DNA of 64,000 nt from Yponomeuta sedellus (Eukaryota; Arthropoda; Insecta; Lepidoptera; Yponomeutidae). This document shows positions 1 to 11,098 of this stretch, piece by piece. The stretch is from contig OW203725.1 in NCBI GenBank assembly GCA_934045075.1, positions 18,993,497-19,057,496 of the forward strand. The letters are read 5' to 3'. The position numbers and the translations under genes were made by a program. The notes beneath the pieces were generated by a model that did no database searches, was not told where the DNA came from, and saw only the letters and a list, made by a program, of their open reading frames with translations. Each line of letters begins with the position of its first letter. Position 1 is the stretch's first letter.

Positions 1-731
1 GTCGCTGACATTGAGTCAGATGAGCTAGCACTAACGCGGGCTCCGTCTCAGTGTGGATGTAGGGTTAAGTTAACAAGGAGTATGGTTACACATGTGTGAA
101 AGATAAAAAATTAGACTGTTTCATCATTATTCTTAACCTCCTCAGGCCTGACCTCAAAAATTACAATAGAAAAGCGTTATTTTCAAGGGCCAGGACCAGG
201 TCCTGAGCGATTCCAATCAGGGCAGGATTGGGGAAGTTAATGAAAAATGTTTATGTGGAAAAATATTTTTTATCGATCATTGCTTCCTCTATGATACGGT
301 CACCAAATCCTACGTGATTCCAATCGTCTTCTGTAAAATTAGTATGGAATTTGACAGTTACACGTCGACGATGACGATGAATCGCTTAGGACTTGCCATT
401 TATAGAGTTGCTGGTGAAGTAGTGTCAACATTGGGGTGTGCAAGTATTTTCTGAAACACAATTAAGGCCAGAAAACTCAAATTTAACGATGAACGAAACA
501 TGGTTAGTTAGACTTTTTATTATTGGCTTGTTGACCCTATGCATAGGGACCAAAGAGGTGTAAATTAAAGACAGGAAATACCATTAGTGTGTGAATGGAC
601 TTATTTCTCAGCCTGTCAAAGAAAAGTGCTAAAAAGCAATGGTAGGTAACCCAACATTCTGAGATAGGGTTGTTACATCTGGCTCCTCACTACCTATGGC
701 AATGTAAAATAAGTTCAATGTGTATCCTTAC

Positions 732-2431
732 CTCTCTCTGTGTAATAAGTTCACCAGCATCAAACTGGGCTACAACTGCCTTTAAGACCTCAGAGGTAAT
801 GGAAGGCAGCACTCTCTCATCATAGTCCACACCCAGGATTGTGTAGATCTTGGGCAGCTGGTCGGGAACTGGTCTAAACAGGATACGGAGGGTGATGTTT
901 ACATTCTGGAGATCTGAAAAGTAAGACATATTGTTTTGAATGTTTTGTTTAATACTGGTAATGGTTAAAGCATACCAGACATAATTAAGAATTATAATTA
1001 TAACACTAAGTGCCATTAGTTAACAAAATAGGGTACAATCACTACTCCAGTTAATATCAATAATCTTTTCTTTCTATTTTAGTATTTATAATAATTCTGA
1101 AAAAACCTGTTCTACACATGGGTTTTTATTGTTTCTAATCTGTAATAAGTAGCAGGCATACTGTATGCAAGCTTAGCTCTGAACACATTGGCCTAAAGTA
1201 CCTTGTTGTTCTGCTCAAAAATAATTTTTCATATACCTTTGCTGCCGGTTACTGTAGGTACATTTCTTGGCCGCGATCTGATATCAAACATAATGGGTTT
1301 CTGCACCCAGGGGATGAAGAAGTGAGTTCCCTCTCCAACAACTAGATTTTTGACACCAGCAAATCGGTCGAAGATTACTGCTCTGTGGCCACCATCAACT
1401 GGAATTTGAAAACGTTATTTATGACTTTCAACCAACCAAAGACATTCCACACAAATGAGAATTCTTGGAACAGATTATTCATAAGCAGTCCATGATGTGC
1501 CATAGCGAGGCACAAGCCTTCTTTCAGAGAGAGGGAGAGAGATAATATGGGCTTAATTAATCATCACACGTGCCATGGTTAGTGAATTTTCACTCATTAT
1601 TTTAAAACTACAAAGTGTGCAAAGGAAATCCAGACATAAAAGGCTCATTCAATAATAACAGCTTTAATTCATATTAACTTCAAAAATGTCTTATAACTTT
1701 TAATTTTACCACAGTCAGATAGTTCTTGACTATATTTATTACACTATAAACCAAATACTAAGGAAGTTTCAGCCAAAACGTTCTTGCCATGAAAACTCAT
1801 GAAATTTGTTTTATGGTTGTGATATGTATGCAAACTAAATTCACAGTCACTATTTGCATGATTTACCATATTTCGGCAAATTTCTGCAAAGTTCAGCATT
1901 TAATAAAGGAAACTTGTCTTCATCACTAGAATTCTTATTAACATTGAGTTGATATTACAGATTTTCAATCCAAAATTCTGCAGTGATGGGTGTGACTTAG
2001 CATTGTGGCGGGTACAAAATCCTATAGACTTTCGTAAGAGATATATAGTTGATGTCATCATTTTTTTTTCGTTTATAAATTAAAGTATGTATTATAGATA
2101 GTATCTATAATATAAACTACTATAACAACAAAAATGATGTGGTATTGATTACATAGAATACAAAGCCAAAAGCAACCTTTAACACATGCCGAAATCAAAC
2201 CTGGCACTGCAGATTAAAGATTACAATTTATTTACAGAAGAAGTTTACTAGAGTTTTCTGATGAGTCAAACTTTTTATATTTATTTTTACTTCCTATGAA
2301 GTATAATCTTCATCTGATCATAGGAGTATTTGTGAGAACATACCATTGTAAAGAGCAGAGTTCACTACTCCACCGACCAAAGCCACTCCAAGGCCGAGCT
2401 GACCAATACGATTGAATAACTGTGCGGCCAT
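732..2431 (-). CDS. PHB: prohibitin 1, 5' three coding exons (partial gene)
   Basis: Three exons on the minus strand: 2344-2431 (start ATG at 2431), 1237-1398 and 732-913. Each is bounded by GT-AG sites (donors GTATGT, GTATAT, GTAAGG) and phases agree, giving 144 continuous codons. The N-terminus [15 protein letters not shown] is followed by an alpha-helical membrane anchor, then the SPFH/band-7 domain with [58 protein letters not shown] and [11 protein letters not shown], all diagnostic of PHB1 rather than PHB2. Prohibitins form ring complexes in the mitochondrial inner membrane that stabilise respiratory-chain proteins and bind the m-AAA protease. Full-length PHB1 is about 275 residues, so roughly the C-terminal half (coiled coil) lies left of base 1; 1-731 is intron with no further exon visible. 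A pyrimidine tract and TTGCAG acceptor two bases before the ATG (2434-2435) show that the 5' UTR is spliced; its upstream exon was not located. Confidence 0.94.
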
Positions 2432-2433
2432 TC

Positions 2434-2455
2434 CTGCAACAAGCAAAAGAAACGG
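2434..2455 (-). other. splice acceptor of a 5' UTR intron of prohibitin
   Basis: On the minus strand a T-rich tract runs into TTGCAG, followed by GA and then the prohibitin ATG. This is a textbook acceptor, so the transcript start and first non-coding exon lie further right. No confident promoter could be picked between 2460 and 3590; that stretch is AT-rich and otherwise featureless. Confidence 0.7.
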
Positions 2456-3593
2456 TTAACACTGAAGGAATCTATTGAAGGCGCTTGCAACCTGCAATTG
2501 TCACCATTTTCTAATTTTAGATAAAAAAATAATACGTAGGGTAGTGCATACTGGCTAAGGTAAAAGTAAACACATTTCCAGAGGCATGCCGATAGTTTTA
2601 TGTCCGCTAAAGTGGTTTAAAAAAGGATTTTCTCGGAGACTACATAGGTTTGTGGTGTTTCCTAACCTCAAAATTATGTATCGAGTAAATTCAGTTTTGA
2701 TACCCATGAACTATCAACAATTTAGCTAAAAACTTACCTAAAGATTTGTAACAATTTGTTGTGTGGATAATTTCAGTAAATTAATCAGCATAAAAATGTT
2801 GTGCAAGCGGCAAAAAAGAATTCACTTTTTTCACCATCTAAAGCCTGTCCAGAGTGTTCAAGCTTCAAACAAAAAAATGAGTAATAGATAATATTATTAC
2901 GCTATAAAATCGCGAATCACTGCCATTTCATTTTGTGTTCTCGTAAGACGTGTATTTTTAATCAAGTAGCATAACAATCAGCTATTTCTGAAACTTAGAT
3001 GGAGATGGCGCCCCACGACAATTTTGGTTCAAGTAGTTTTTGTAGTTTCAGGAGAGATGGCGTTATAAATTTAGTTCATATCCTGGAAATAGATGTCACT
3101 AAAGATAAAGTGATTTCAGATAATAAGGATGCCACACCTAAGTCCTTTGCCTGAAATAAATCATATTTAGGTTCGTCCATGAACGGGGCTTTTAAAACTA
3201 CTTTTATACAGTTAAATATTTTTTAAAACTGTTTTTTAAAACAATAATTATCTTACAAAAATTAAATAGGTATTTTATTTTATTAATTTCTTTTAGTTCG
3301 CTAAGGGATTTCTTTAAAGAAACTAACATCTTAACAGTTGCAAGTCAATACATTTATGAAAACATTATGTATGTTAGAAAAAATCTCAACAATGGGCGTT
3401 TTTCCTCACAGATAAATTCTGTGGCAATAACTGTCAAATTCGGTCTATTATCTGTGGTTTCCTTACAAACCATAGAGCAGTGCACGGAGTTTGACAGTGG
3501 TTCCAACTATATTTGACATAAGGAAAAATACCCATTACGGAAATATTGATAGCAATCATAATAAAAAAATAAATTTAAATAAACATAAATTGT

Positions 3594-3790
3594 CCTTTCC
3601 ACGGTTTGCAAAAGTTAATAATTACATCCTTTATGGGGCACTGTATACAGTTCTATAATAAGTTCTATCCGATTTACAGCCGATGCCCGTGTTAAGCATA
3701 CTTTGTGCAAAAAAGCATATTATAACATTAATGATTATTTGGAAGATACAATTTATGATTTGGACTCAAGAGATTAGGGAAGTTCTATTA
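3594..3790 (+). mobile_element. LINE 3' ORF2 fragment (same family as 23230-23725)
   Basis: This decayed stretch aligns base for base over long runs with the C-terminal coding end of the LINE fragment at 23320-23532 (shared segments around 'tggggca.tgtatac', 'gttaagca.actttgtgc' and 'ttataacat.aa.gattattt'). Reading frames are broken, so the short open frames here are remnants and not a host gene. Confidence 0.7.
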
Positions 3791-4600
3791 TTCCTGCGAA
3801 GTGCCGGTGTTCTGCGCTGTATTGGTAGCAAAGACACTTGCGAGAGATCTCAATTTTCAACATCAGTTGCAATTGCAACTGTTGATACCTACTGATGATG
3901 ACGAGGACATTGATATTTTGTTTCACTGATATCTTATTATTCCGCACAAGATCAGGTGGGTGATAGATTATGAAACATTTAAGTGAATAAACATTTTGAT
4001 TCATACGTTAACATTTTAATTTTGCATATTTCGTAAAAAGTTGGCATATTTTCGACATCGATCTCGCATATTTTGTAGTTTCTGAGTTGGCAACACTGAA
4101 CCTAACCTAGCAAAACAATAGTAGCCGTGGCGTCTGCGCTCGTAAAAGTAAATAAATCTTTTCTTTGCGTCTGCGCTGTATACATTTGGCTCCTGTTTTA
4201 TTTAGTTTTTGGATTGCTGTTTTCCGTTGAGTTGAGCTATTGTTCCTCCGGCTATTACATCCAGAAATTGCGTTAAGAAAAAGGACTGTGTTGTTACAGA
4301 TACAAGGAATTTGAAAGTCGACGGTGGCTGTGCACTCCCAGCACAGAATTAATAAATTTAATATCTCAGATGCAAGACATCATTGACCACATTTTGAAAA
4401 AGAGAATTTAAATAAACCAAATTTAAAAGAAGTCATTATCATTAGAACTGCCTTGATTACACTTGTAGATTTTAATTTTATTCAGTGTGTGGAACATAAA
4501 GAAAAAGTAACCGATTATTTAATCAATACGGTGAGCAGGTTTTTTATCTTCCACTATTGTAAAAATATAAATATGATTTTAACTGGGAGGAGGGACGGGT

Positions 4601-5159
4601 TGGTGGGGTGTAGCAAAGGGTGTGCAAGGGAAAAAGACTTAGAAAAATTTCGCAAAAAAAAAAATAGGGTCCCCGTAACCCATTCTTTTTATATTTTTAA
4701 TCAAAGGGGGGCATCACAATGAGCAACTTTTCCCCCTAAAAAAAATATCTAAATGAAATATTTCAGATTTTACAGGCGATTTAAATTTTATATGGCTAAA
4801 CACATAGAAGAAAAATTAAAAATTGACTTCAGAAAACAGGTCCCCGTAGCCCCTTCTTTTTATATTTTTAATCAAAGGAGGGCATCAAAATGAGCAACTT
4901 TTCCCCCTAAAAAAAAATCTCTAAATTAAATATTTCAGATTTTAAATTGCCTGTAAAATCTCAAATATTTAATTGAGAGATTTTTTTTAAGGGGAAAAGT
5001 TGCTCATTTTGATGCCCCCCTTTGATTAAAAATATAAAAAGAAGGGTTTACGGGGACCCTATTTTTTTTTGCAAAATTTTTCTAAGTGTTTTTTCCCTTG
5101 CACACCCTTTGCTTTTTCTAAGTCTTTTTCCCTTGCACACCCTTTGCTACACCCGACCA
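4601..5159. mobile_element. fold-back/TIR element with three copies of one arm
   Basis: The outer ends are inverted copies: left 4601-4647 begins TGGTGGGGTGTAGCAAAGGG, and right 5113-5159 is its reverse complement with one change near the tip. The internal arm (about 130 bases, from the GGTCCCCGTA motif through a TTTCCCCCTAAAAAA run) occurs three times: at about 4665-4760 and 4838-4955 in direct order, and inverted at about 4960-5070. On the right side a 35-bp piece is also tandemly doubled (5077-5112 and 5113-5147). No transposase is present, so it is non-autonomous. Superfamily is not assigned because no clear target duplication is visible. Confidence 0.75.
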
Positions 5160-5520
5160 TGAAAATGAAAATTATAAATATCAAATAAAAGCCAAAAAAT
5201 ACAATCAAAAATGTTTTAAAAGAAAGAAATAAAAAATTGATTTTACTTGGAGTTTTCTTTATTTAAAAACTAGAAAATAAATCTACAAATAATAAATTTT
5301 TGAACCTATACGGGTACCTATATAGCGTATTTGCGTATAACTATGTTTATATGGTAATGTAGTAATGAAACATGGTATCAGATGGCGCTAGTTACGCATT
5401 ACCGATTTTATAGTCGGAGTTTGGTCTCTATTTAGGTAATGTACTCTGTGAGCCTGTCTAGTTTGTGACAGCCTAGCGCAAGTAGGAACTTTGAAATTTT
5501 TGTTCGCATTTAGCCCCGTT

Positions 5521-5612
5521 TTAATGGCGGACATATTTTTGTCTCACTCTTTAATACTACTTACTCTTTCTTTGCTGTCAATGTCAAACTGAAAACATAA
5601 CAAATATGGCGG
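5521..5612 (+). promoter_or_regulatory. two YY1-like ATGGCGG motifs upstream of the THAP gene
   Basis: TTAATGGCGGACAT at 5521 and AAATATGGCGG at 5602-5612 match the core of the YY1/Pho consensus (AANATGGCGG) and sit 110-200 bases before the THAP start codon. Such motifs are common in TATA-less housekeeping promoters. No TATA box or initiator could be fixed, so promoter identity is inferred from motif and position only. Confidence 0.35.
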
Positions 5613-5721
5613 AACGCGGCACATATTAGAAAGTTTACTAGTTATTTTATGTGTTTTAAGTTTTTTCAATATCTAGCTGTGTGTATCTTGTTGTCCAGTG
5701 TTTGGTGATTTTCTTTTAATA

Positions 5722-6540
5722 ATGGCACTGATCGGATGGTGTCGAACTTGTGCCATTTGTAAAATAAGATGCAGCCGGTCAAAGGGTACCAAAAGAAAGT
5801 TTATGGGTAAATTTCCTAGGGATGAAGACCGGTAAGTATTTCTGGCTACAGTTTTTGTCATCTTGCACAAGAGCAAGATCATAAATTATGTTAAATAACG
5901 TAATTAATATACTATGAGAAAAATACTATGTTTCAATGTCATAGTGATGTTCCATACACATGTTCAATATCGATAAAAAATATCTGATGAGTACCTTGGT
6001 CAGAATTACTACTCAGTGTACGACGGGTGAATTGCTGTAAGCCATAACAATGTTTCAACGATGCACAATTAGTGGCTGCATTCAATGTGTTTTTTTTAGA
6101 TGCAGACAATGGGTGAAATTTGTGGAAGATCTTGCGTATATCCCCATTGAAAAACTCCACCAACATAAATATGTATGTGGAGATCATTTCAGGCGGAAAG
6201 ATTTTAACAAAAAAGGAAGCCGATTAAAGAAATGGTGAGTTGTGTTATAAATTTATATTGTAACACTTCATTTCATGAACAATTTATTATTTAATAAAAA
6301 ACAAAATACGCCTTGCTTTACGTCGAACATTTGAATGTATTTTGCTCCGTCATTTAGAACGCAATATTATTATTACGTCTTAATACATAAATGACATTAC
6401 TTAGATAAACCTTTTTTTACAGGGCTGTACCTTCTCTACTTATAAATGCGCCTCCTCTTCCCGATTACTTACTAGCTGAGTTTCCTTACCACGTAGCCAC
6501 GTCGCATCACTTGAAACTGGTTAGTGATTGGAATTTCTAA
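5722..6540 (+). CDS. THAP-type C2CH zinc-finger protein
   Basis: Exons 5722-5831, 6100-6234 and 6423-6540 join in phase across GTAAGT and GTGAGT donors and pyrimidine-rich acceptors. If exon 3 is read through, the product is 120 residues ending at the TAA at 6538-6540. The THAP features run in order: N-terminal Cys cluster CRTCAICKIRC (residues 7-17), FPRDEDR, the invariant Trp in RQWVKFVE, the VCGDHF Cys-x2-His, and the C-terminal LKKWAVPSLL corresponding to the AVPTIF box. THAP domains are sequence-specific DNA binders found in transcription regulators and P-element-type transposases; with about 120 residues this would be little more than the domain itself. Alternatively, exon 3 could splice at the weak donor GTTAGT (6520) into candidate exons at 7865-7915, 8002-8102 and 8169-8242. 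No transposase domain follows, so a host gene is more likely than a transposon remnant, but a domesticated origin is possible. Confidence 0.8.
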
Positions 6541-6600
6541 AATGTTTTTTTGTACTAATTTTAACTCAAAATCTTTTTTTATAAAAATGTATTTATACAA

Positions 6601-7730
6601 TTTTTATTTTTAATGCACTAACCCGTGCTAAGGACAATTTTAAAAACCTATTTAGAGGCTAAAAATTCCACCTATGCCGGGATTCGAACCCGCGACCTCT
6701 GGCTATCCGTGCCAGCGCTCTATCCAACTGAGCCAGTGGGTGACTCACCGGCATCTATTCTCTGTATTACGTACAGGCAGCGACATCTGGCTGAAGTAGA
6801 TTGCATCACTTACAGCCCCGACTACCTACTTTGCAGAGTGCTTAGTGCGAGTTTTTTAACTACTCGATCGCGTTAACGTTAACTCGTATTTCTATGGCAT
6901 CGAGGAAGCGCGACCTAGCGACGAGTATGGAAATTAAAATTGCTTAGTGCGAGTTGTAATGGTTTACGTTGAGAAGTGAACACGTTTACCATAGGCGTGA
7001 TCGTTGCAAAGACGAACCGTTTTTTAAGACCGTTTTGTGTTCCGCGACGATAGGACCGTTTTACGTTTCATTCTAAAGCAGTGCCAGCGACTCTAAAGCA
7101 GTGCCAGCGTTTGTTCGTCGCGAGACCAGTCCTTAGATTGTTTGACGCGGATATGTCCTTTAGTGCTATATTAATAGAGCCTAGAACGTAATGAGATCAT
7201 TGCGACGTCGTCGTCGGCTCCTTTCTCGTTCCGTTCGTTTTGGTCTGTGATACAATAAAGTAATCTTTATGTCTATGAGTATACAGTCGAATATCGTGTA
7301 AAACAACTTATTTTTTCCGATGTTTCGTGATTTCGTCTCGTTCGCACTCGTTTGACCGTCCTCTGCGCCTTGCTCGTTCGCATACAATTAAACCAGTGCG
7401 AACGAGGACCGTTTCGAGGACCTGTTTTCGTTCCAGAAAAAACGGTTGCGTTTCGTCGTCGAAAAATCGGACAACGACCCACTCCTAGTTTACCAGCCAA
7501 AACACGAATAAACGCGAGTGCGAGTTGTACTGTGACAGCGTTTTACCAGTTCGAACGGTTAACTTACTCATACTCACTACTCAATGCTCGATTAACGCGG
7601 TAGTAAAGTAATTCGATTGGATCTGTCAAACTCGCACTAAGCACTCAGTTAGGTTTTACATCGGAATGATATCGCTGTACCCACATGATTATACTATTTT
7701 TATTTTTAATGCACTAACCCGTGCTAAGGA
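6601..7730 (-). mobile_element. SINE-A copy, minus orientation, split by a DNA element
   Basis: SINE-A is a tRNA-derived retroposon. Reading the minus strand, the copy runs from about 7730 down to 6601 and contains a leader common to other copies, the tRNA-like head (box A GGCTCAGTTGG, anticodon-like stem CTGGC...GCCAG, box B GGGTTCGAATCCC, about 6675-6745) and a tail starting GGAATTTTTAGCCTCTAAAT. It begins with a second, partial copy of its own tail at 7693-7730, so it is a head-to-tail multimer. It is interrupted at 6837-7645 by a TIR element. It lies in the intron between THAP exon 3 and the candidate exon 4. Confidence 0.85.
6837..7645. mobile_element. 809-bp TIR DNA element nested in SINE-A
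   Basis: The ends are perfect inverted repeats, AGTGCTTAGTGCGAGTTT at the left and its complement ending CTAAGCACT at the right. A CAG target duplication lies on both sides (6834-6836, 7646-7648), and removing the element restores the SINE sequence found elsewhere. Subterminal copies of CTTAGTGCGAGTT (near 6841 and 6942) and a tandem pair CTCTAAAGCAGTGCCAGCG (about 7070-7110) occur inside. The 60-80 residue open frames inside do not resemble a transposase. Three-base duplications occur in PIF/Harbinger and CACTA-type (CMC) elements; the CACTA string in the termini hints at the latter. Confidence 0.85.
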
Positions 7731-7864
7731 TAGTATAATCATTTATTAATCATAGTATTTGATAGTTATCTATTGACTATGTAACTGTATTATGAAGTTA
7801 AGTGGTAAACAGGAACAAACTATTTAATTTTCTTCGGACTATTCTTGCAATTGTTTATTTTCAG

Positions 7865-8255
7865 ATTCAGCTATACAAAAACATATTAGTTGTCGAGCTT
7901 CACAAAAGAACTCTGGTACGTAGACTTTTCATGTATCGCTGAAGTTTTTTGTAACTAGTGTTTGTTTACTTTGATAAATTACAAAGTGTTATCATTTTCA
8001 GCACCTTGTACAGCAGCCAAAATATCAGCAGTTGCTATTGGTCCAGCAGGATTTGACGACCATTATTGTGGCCTGGAATCTCAGAATATCAGAACTATCC
8101 CGGTAAGTAGCATAGTTTACAAACATATTAATAATCAATGACGAATCAACTTTTTTTTACGATTTCAGCACCTGAATCCAAACCACCGATTGATGAAGTT
8201 CGTTCAGATTGGACACCTCTAAAGAAAACCCAAATAGCATAGCTGCTGAAATAAA
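7865..8255 (+). other. candidate 3' exons and polyA signal of the THAP gene
   Basis: Three segments have good splice signals: 7865-7915 (TTTTCAG acceptor, GTACGT donor), 8002-8102 (TTTCAG acceptor, GTAAGT donor) and a last exon from 8169 (GATTTCAG acceptor). AATAAA occurs at 8250-8255, with further AATAAA-like runs near 8290-8305. Two reading frames are open through the first two segments, while the most protein-like frame of the last exon (ending TAG 8240-8242) does not match either in phase. They may therefore be non-coding 3' UTR exons, an alternative isoform, or decayed sequence. Transcript data are needed to choose. Confidence 0.45.
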
Positions 8256-8683
8256 TTCAATAGACCTTGACCTCAATTATTGTGATTTGATAATAAATAA
8301 TAAAATACTAATTTCATTTGTCGTTTTATTGAAAACATTGATTTGTATTATTTTATTAGGCTGACTGCGAAGCCCATGGATGATAATTTATCGATATCGA
8401 TAAATGTAGTAATGTAAGTGGACGTCCCTAATGCACAGACAAGTTATTATGTTGGTAGCACTTATTTTTGTCATTGCATTTTTGCTCTATTGGTTGGTAT
8501 TGCTAACGGGGCTAAACTCATTACAAAAGCATATAGGGAGGTCCCGTCTCTTGTTTATATACTCTTTGGTTTGTGATATAAAAGGAGAGAACGTTCCGTA
8601 TTACGCATGCTGCTTTGCTGCTTGCTAAGTTGCTATCTATGACAGGAGTTGTCAACTTGTTTTGTCAATAATAGCAGGGTGGT

Positions 8684-9008
8684 ATTACACTTATCAAATA
8701 TCTTTGTCCAATGTATGATTTGATCAAAGAAATTGGAAGAAATTGGACGACTTTTTATATTTATATATTATGAATTATGATATTTGATCAAATATTAATG
8801 ACACTTAAATCAAAATGGCTGCAAACAAGATATCGTGGACGATTCCAATGACAATTTTTTTAATAAATACTTTTTTTAATAAATACTTCTTAAGACTATG
8901 CAAAAAATATTGGACACAGTTATTGGACAAGTGGAATGGGCTTACCTCAAAGAAATTTTATAAAATATTTGACAGCAAAATTGGACAAAGATATTTGATG
9001 ACTGTAAT
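8684..9008. mobile_element. 325-bp TIR element (MITE)
   Basis: Left end 8684-8712 and right end 8980-9008 are 29-bp inverted repeats with two mismatches, containing ATCAAATATCTTTGTCCAAT. The interior is AT-rich. An open frame of 100 codons (8815-9117) starts inside and crosses the right terminus into unique sequence. It shows one hydrophobic stretch and lysine-rich surroundings but no family I recognise, so I do not call it a gene. Target duplication is unclear. Confidence 0.65.
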
Positions 9009-9119
9009 ATCACCATTCATTCATTTGTATTCAGGATTGGTGGAGCCTGAGGTTGAGCAAAAACGTAAAAAATTGGTAAACATGTTATTGAAAATAAATA
9101 ACTTCTTGCAAATATGACG

Positions 9120-10380
9120 ACGTATAAAATTAATGTCATGTAACGAAACGACAGGATTTACGCCTGCAAAAAATTGAAGGCAACGAATCACGTTACATAA
9201 TCATAATAGTAATATTATTAAAGAAGGCTAAAAAATCAGGAGCTACCCTTGAGCTACAAATTTCTGATATTTTTTATTTATTACAAAAAACAGGAAATGC
9301 GTTATACATTAAATGATCATAAAATAATTCACGAAAAGCTACAAACAACCAGTAAAATCAAAGACCACGAAAAAATAAGTACCTAAAACTTCATCACCTA
9401 GTGATAAATTCATTCATTCATCCCCTTTTATTAAGATTTTACTTAGATACCTGCATATCATTATTATGTATGTCTGATTTATTAAAATAGGTTATTGTAG
9501 TTGGATATACGGGCCGTGGCCAAGGGCTTGTAAACACGGCTAAAAAGTACCTATAGTACCTACGAATCTACGAGCATTGTTGATTAGTCAAATTAGCAAA
9601 CAGCCGAACGGAAAGCAGATGGTAATTGAACGAAAAATAAACAACAGCCTAATGTGGGGGATAATCGGCTGTACCGAGGGTCGCTCCATGTGGGTGGCTC
9701 AATTATGCAATAAGTACCAATAAGCTAATCGCTATCGCGTAAACAGAAGCCACTTGTAAAGAGAATTAATTCTCATGCGAATATGAGGATTGCGGAACTG
9801 TGGACATACCTTTGGTCTTGTTGTCTGAAAGGCAAGAGTTCAATTTTGTTTTATTGGTTTGACCGAAGTGTACCTACCTACTCATAAGCCGTGTGTTGAT
9901 TTTTTATAAGTATTTTTATTACAGGTATATTTTGTAACATTTTCATGTACTGTTTTGTAATTATGTCTGTTGGTTTCTTAATAAATAAAATAAACCAATA
10001 AATTTTCCCCATTTGTTAACATTATCTACTTTAGGTAGGTACTAACTGCTACTTTTCTACATGTAGGTAGGTATGTATCAAATAAGTAATTTAACTGTAA
10101 AATAAATTATACTTAATAATACTGGAAAGTTGCAAGTAGTGGAAAGTCCAGCGACTTTGTACAGTTGAGAGCACGTAGAACTCTAAATTTGGACTCTATT
10201 ACCACATTACGTTTTGTTACTTATTTGTGACTTTGTACCACAAAGGTAAAGGTTGTACTGTTGCCGACTGTACTATGTGGGTTTTGTAGTTAGCACCCCG
10301 TAAAAGGGCACTGGGCATTGTCCTAAATATTGACCATAGCACAAAGGAAGAAAGGACCATAGTTAGAAATTATGAGTACT
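9120..10380. other. intergenic, no gene seen
   Basis: AT-rich sequence with frequent stops in all frames, scattered AATAAA strings (for example near 9980) and TAGGTA-rich tracts common in lepidopteran intergenic DNA. No exon with supporting splice sites, RNA gene or element boundaries could be defined. Confidence 0.5.
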
Positions 10381-10389
10381 TGATTTTAA

Positions 10390-10525
10390 ATGCCCCCACT
10401 GCTGGGCCACGGGTCTCTTCAATGTTGGGCCATAATCCACCACGGGAGCCGAGTCCGGGTTTGTGACGGATTGTACGACAGTGGCGGGCCTTAAAGTCAG
10501 AAGTTATCAAGCCGCCCATAAAGGT
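10390..10525 (-). mobile_element. Rep-1 retroposon fragment
   Basis: About 135 bases match the central part of Rep-1 (CCCCACTGCTGGG, then CACCACGGGAGCC and AAGTTATCAAGCCGCCCAT), with the internal hairpin region replaced by a diverged stretch. The family orientation is defined by the full copy at 40763-41130, whose sense 3' end is AAGGGTTGATA. Confidence 0.7.
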
Positions 10526-10876
10526 AAATAAATAAAAAATTGGTTATAAAGTAATAGTATTCACTGATTTCTTGTATTGATTTATTTAATTCGACACTAT
10601 TTTGACGCGAATGAGTACCTACCTACTTTCACCGTACAAATTTGTAAGTAGGTTACTTGGTATTATAAATAGTTCAGGAATCAAGTCTCGCATTTTTTCC
10701 GAGCTTTTCCCGGACTGCAAAGTCAATCCTTTCATGATTTAATTAAAAATATAAAGTTTTCTTATTTTTCCCTCTACTTGTAGCACGGGATACAAAAATT
10801 ACCTTTTATCTCGAAGAAGAATAATAACAGAACTTAATATTATCTTCATTTGTTGAAACACGTCATAATTTATACC

Positions 10877-11098
10877 TACAGTCTTTTAGCTTTTAGATAT
10901 AACTTCGCTATTATCGGATATATTCGTGTACTTAATAGAAACATCGGAACTAATATGACACTCATAACTTTTCAAAATAGTGAAGAAAAGTTTTATACAG
11001 AGCAGGAAGTAGTATTACACTCGTGTGCTTTCGGCGAAAAACCGAAGCCCACTGTAGAGCCCGAGATATACGAGTATTCTAAAAGCTAACAAAGTCTA
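10877..11098. mobile_element. MITE-T copy 1
   Basis: An AT-rich element with termini TACAGTCTTTTAGCTTTTAG and its inverted match TCTAAAAGCTAACAAAGTC plus TA. It includes the internal marker TTTCGGCGAAAAACCGAAGC and a near-terminal CGGATATATTCG. The flanking TA at each end fits a Tc1/mariner-type TA duplication. Homologous copies lie at 11604-11788 and 56831-57055. A 79-codon open frame over it is the element read by chance. Confidence 0.75.

Noticed and set aside
6675..6745. tRNA gene (also at 20525, 22205, 29781, 31020, 48005, 62165)
   Set aside because: Boxes A and B and some stems are present, but acceptor stems do not close fully, the same flanking leader, body and tail recur at each copy, and several are truncated or flanked by target duplications. 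They are SINE heads.
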